NCBI GenBank assembly: GCA_964016985.1
Contig: OZ024834.1
Coordinates: 85,431,723 to 85,495,722 of the forward strand
Direction of reading: 5' to 3'
Source: Anodontia alba
Lineage: Eukaryota > Mollusca > Bivalvia > Lucinida > Lucinidae
Length of the DNA: 64,000 nucleotides
Part shown: positions 62,401 to 64,000 of the stretch, one piece after another
Layout: every line of letters begins with the position of its first letter
Numbering within the stretch: the first letter of the stretch is position 1
Made by a program: the position numbers and the translations under genes
The notes under the pieces: model-generated
Databases searched by the model: none
What the model saw: the letters and a program-made list of their open reading frames with translations, nothing else
What the model was told of the DNA's origin: nothing

Positions 62401-62966
62401 GACCATATGATGCTTTTGTCTGTTACAACAGTGAAGATGAGCGATTTGTGATAAGAGAATTGGTTCCTCATCTGGAAGGAACTTGGAACGGTCGTCAAGG
62501 ATACAAACTCTGTCTCCATTTCCGGGATTTTCCAATAGGTGCACCTGTCGCAGAGTCGATAGTAGCTGCTATAGAAAATAGTAAACGAGTAATCATTGTT
62601 CTGTCTGAAAATTTTCTGAACAGCGAGTGGTGTCATTATGAATTTCAGACGGCTCATTACAAACTTCTTCAGGAAAGAAAAAATAGAATCATCGTCATCT
62701 TGCTTCATGAAATAAACAATGAATTACATGACAATCAACTAAGAATCTACCTAAAAACACACACATATGTTAAATATGGAGACCCGTGGTTCTGGTCAAA
62801 ACTAGAATACGCTATGCCTGATTCAAAACCCGCTGTGGAATTGAATGCAGGGGGTATTAGTGGTGCTGTTAACTTACAAATTGGGGATCGTCTCATAGAA
62901 TTAATTGAATACTGTGAACAGACTACAGCACCAGACAGTGAAGTTAGTGATAAAACGCAGCTGTAG
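59406..62966 (+). CDS. Toll-like receptor, multiple-cysteine-cluster (protostome) type, 1186 residues
   Basis: Innate immune receptor on the cell surface or endosome; signals through its cytoplasmic TIR domain. Signal peptide 1-23 (MQLSCCFIVLASSVIFCG), Cys cluster about 53-75, a long first leucine-rich-repeat block, LRR-CT from 635 (NPFYCDCHLAWLKQ), LRR-NT with dense Cys from about 708 (CPCRFYCPVNCTC), a second short LRR block, second LRR-CT from 878 (NPLSCDCKDL), one membrane span 947-971, and TIR 999-1142 with box 1 YDAFVCYNSED, box 2 LHFRDFPIGAPVAES and box 3 FW at 1129-1130. The start is chosen because a TTTATTTCAG acceptor ends at 59404 just before GATG, so a 5' UTR intron is likely; the frame is open 45 codons further upstream but without a signal-like start. 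No introns. AATAAA follows at 63107, 63433 and 63598. Confidence 0.94.
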   Translation: MQLSCCFIVLASSVIFCGITSITAAKVNITALNESVWEQWAPIKEDLDIQDSYPCPAMCLCSHLRNPSRVQVLCQPYRINMDLTLLNRTSFLSELYIICGREMNITSSTLHDGIFETLHAFFKIVIRDCYLTFVSRYAFRGLNSLTNLEIVGGQNTNFDHDCFQLPELSNLQTVTLVENNISSVPSLCNLHKLRIVNLTKNNINCFSDSGLICERPSLIEIISISDNSIEDLPIKFKEITSNLQRLYASRNRIDDISAKIFETLTTLELLDLTENNLVSFPNDFLGNNTRIDTLHLSHNRVRALPKCIFSMLENLSTLNLNAMDLNDGIWYELRNLTCLQNLYLSDNNVQSLDKTTLLRQHNLKVLDVSENNISAIPNGTFVSQSDLLLLNLSRNNIIMIEKNSFAGLQNLETLDLQSNQIMTMHEKVFIQLVNLKHLILSFNYLTFEQLPDFPPSLFDLNLSNNNITMLFDTAFCGLSNLFRLNLESNNMTGIQTNTFVTNTNLQVLKLAYNKQDYLSHLSFPNNSKVQRIELQNNIIDLPDFPNDFFPFLTFLNLSHNKLKFIYNGLGTVFPESIQEISLAGNDIEVIESFTFHRPNLKDIDLRMNKLKYLQPQALSVSRNDMRTVYFHLSGNPFYCDCHLAWLKQALMLQGSKSFEQYDIVDTVTCQSVHRHDSGPMEDIPLTNFLCQYTTACFSPCHCCNANTCPCRFYCPVNCTCYHGSSFVHVNVIDCLGARLTSVPADISDTCTVLDLSGNILSSVTPADFRGLSSLKELYLNSSYISEIVSETFKPLLNLTLLNLGNNFLRNITLEMFEGLYNLEVLTLSFNQINKIENGAFDPIQQLNFLDIRGNKLKTFSNYLLTAMSNIFSLQFSKNPLSCDCKDLTDLKQFIITNAKHILDLEDVICEMYDTTTNDTDTYQLANVNLTDLCLNETNTESRVFDKATIVAMSTTLIIFALGLASFGIIFWNREFLKVWCFVKFGWKVCREPNETDANRPYDAFVCYNSEDERFVIRELVPHLEGTWNGRQGYKLCLHFRDFPIGAPVAESIVAAIENSKRVIIVLSENFLNSEWCHYEFQTAHYKLLQERKNRIIVILLHEINNELHDNQLRIYLKTHTYVKYGDPWFWSKLEYAMPDSKPAVELNAGGISGAVNLQIGDRLIELIEYCEQTTAPDSEVSDKTQL

Positions 62967-63106
62967 TATAAGATTTTTCGGACTTTCCATCGATTCATTA
63001 TTTCAGTGCGCATGCCTGGCCCTTAGCAATGCTACCTATCCATTCTTTGGTTGACGTTTTCATTTATCTTACGTGGAAAAGATTTTTAGCTCTAGGTAAT
63101 GATAGC

Positions 63107-63112
63107 AATAAA
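63107..63112 (+). terminator. Candidate poly(A) signal of the TLR gene
   Basis: First AATAAA, 141 bp after the stop codon. Two more (63433-63438 and 63598-63603) are possible, so 3' UTR length is open. Confidence 0.4.
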
Positions 63113-63666
63113 ATATTTTACTCTCGTGGTGTCTAGTAAGGAGTGTAATGTTATTAGACCTCTCGGTAAATATTTACATGAATGTAATATTCTTCAAAAT
63201 ACTATTTTCTTAATATTCAAGACCACGGTAGTTTTGTTCAATATGTTATTTGTCTATGTATGTTTTATTTGTATTGTATGCATTGCGAATGACCCTATTA
63301 GGGTATATCTGGGAAAAAACTTTATTATGTTCTAGTCTTTTCTAGTTTATAGACTTACAACTCGTCACGTGAACTTTCTTATTTTTTCTGTTGACTGTAT
63401 AAAGGGGTGATTGTGAATTTGCCTCAATTCTGAATAAACGAAGCATTTATTTGTATGGTTGCGCTTAAAACTTTAGAACTGTAGTCGGATTCACTTATGC
63501 TGTTATTCGAAAATAACAAAATGGAATTCCAAAGATTATGAATACCGTTTAAAATTGCTTTGACAACTTTTTTACTGTTGCCAGGAAAGTATGAAGAAAT
63601 AAAGGTATATTCAGAATATCTTCCACAGTTTATAAGTTGTACATTTCATACTTAGGACCGCATTTT

Positions 63667-63721
63667 GGGTAAGGGTGGTGGAGGAGGGGGCGGCGGGGTG
63701 GGGGAGGGCGGGGTTGCGGGA
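63667..63721 (+). other. G-rich tract, possible G-quadruplex
   Basis: GGGTAAGGGTGGTGGAGGAG then GGGG, CGGCGGGG, TGGGGGAGGG and CGGGG: more than four G3+ runs in 55 bp in an otherwise AT-rich region. It lies 0.7 kb beyond the TLR stop. Confidence 0.7.
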
Positions 63722-63786
63722 TGGTAGCTATAATTATAACAGGGTAAAGAGCGGGGCTTATAGCATTTCCTGGGTATGTTCACTTA

Positions 63787-64000
63787 TACAGTCGACTCCC
63801 GTTATCTCGAAAGCCAAGGGATCCTCTGAAATACTTCGAGATATCCGTACCTCGACATATCAGATTTGCAGAATAGAGGAAAAAATAATTCGAACAACCA
63901 CATTTAACAAATATATATGTAATTGGACTCTTGAAGTTAGAGATATATTGAAAATATTGTGGAAAAGAGGAGAAATTGCCCCTGAGGAGCAATTTCTCCT
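63787..64000. repeat. Family O MITE, cut by the window end
   Basis: TACAGTCGACTCCCGTTATC left end, inner K4 arm GGAAAAGAGGAGAAATTGCC to GAGGAGCAATTTCTCC. The right arm lies outside. Confidence 0.8.

Overview
The window is eukaryotic nuclear DNA, AT-rich and intron-rich, with real coding sequence in only a small part. A lophotrochozoan, most likely a bivalve mollusc, is suggested by three things: a multiple-cysteine-cluster Toll-like receptor, tRNA-headed SINEs about 305 bp long, and a very dense load of short foldback elements. This is inference from sequence style; no marker gene for species is present.

Layout. (1) 2.2-21.1 kb, minus strand: a complete gene for mitochondrial 3-ketoacyl-CoA thiolase (ACAA2). 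All 11 coding exons were located; they join in phase to 396 codons, against 397 residues in human ACAA2. Exon 3, which carries the active-site cysteine, is present twice (15206-15334 and 14832-14960). Both copies are 129 bp, phase 0/0, and both have a GC splice donor, so this is a strong candidate for mutually exclusive splicing. (2) 16.6-20.2 kb, in ACAA2 introns: a decayed mariner, a transposon with about 29-bp TIRs and a transposase-like ORF, and an unassigned coding-looking stretch. (3) 23.6-26.3 kb: a 5'-truncated, frameshifted LINE with a zinc finger after the RT, inserted into another repeat with a visible target duplication. (4) 26-39 kb: almost wholly repeats. (5) 39.6-42.9 kb, plus strand: a two-exon gene for an acidic protein of about 885 residues that I do not recognise. 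(6) 43-59 kb: repeats, including several minisatellites and an element with 8 internal units. (7) 59.4-63.0 kb, plus strand: an intronless Toll-like receptor CDS of 1186 codons.

The strongest signal outside the genes is in the repeats. Dozens of 150-320 bp foldback elements fall into families with different termini (many flanked by TTAA, others by TA), yet they share a few palindromic cores. K1 has arms like GCAAACAGTGTAGACCC followed by a GATCAG box. K2 is built on GTACTCATTAGAAG. K3 is built on CATTTCATGCAAATTGTC. K4 is built on GAGGAGAAATTGCTCC. The same core occurs between different termini, and the same termini enclose different cores; in K1 even the tip of the hairpin is family-specific while the arms stay constant. 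This modular design is the best candidate here for something undescribed.

The genes do not form a functional unit: a fatty-acid beta-oxidation enzyme, an innate immune receptor and an orphan acidic protein, separated by repeats.
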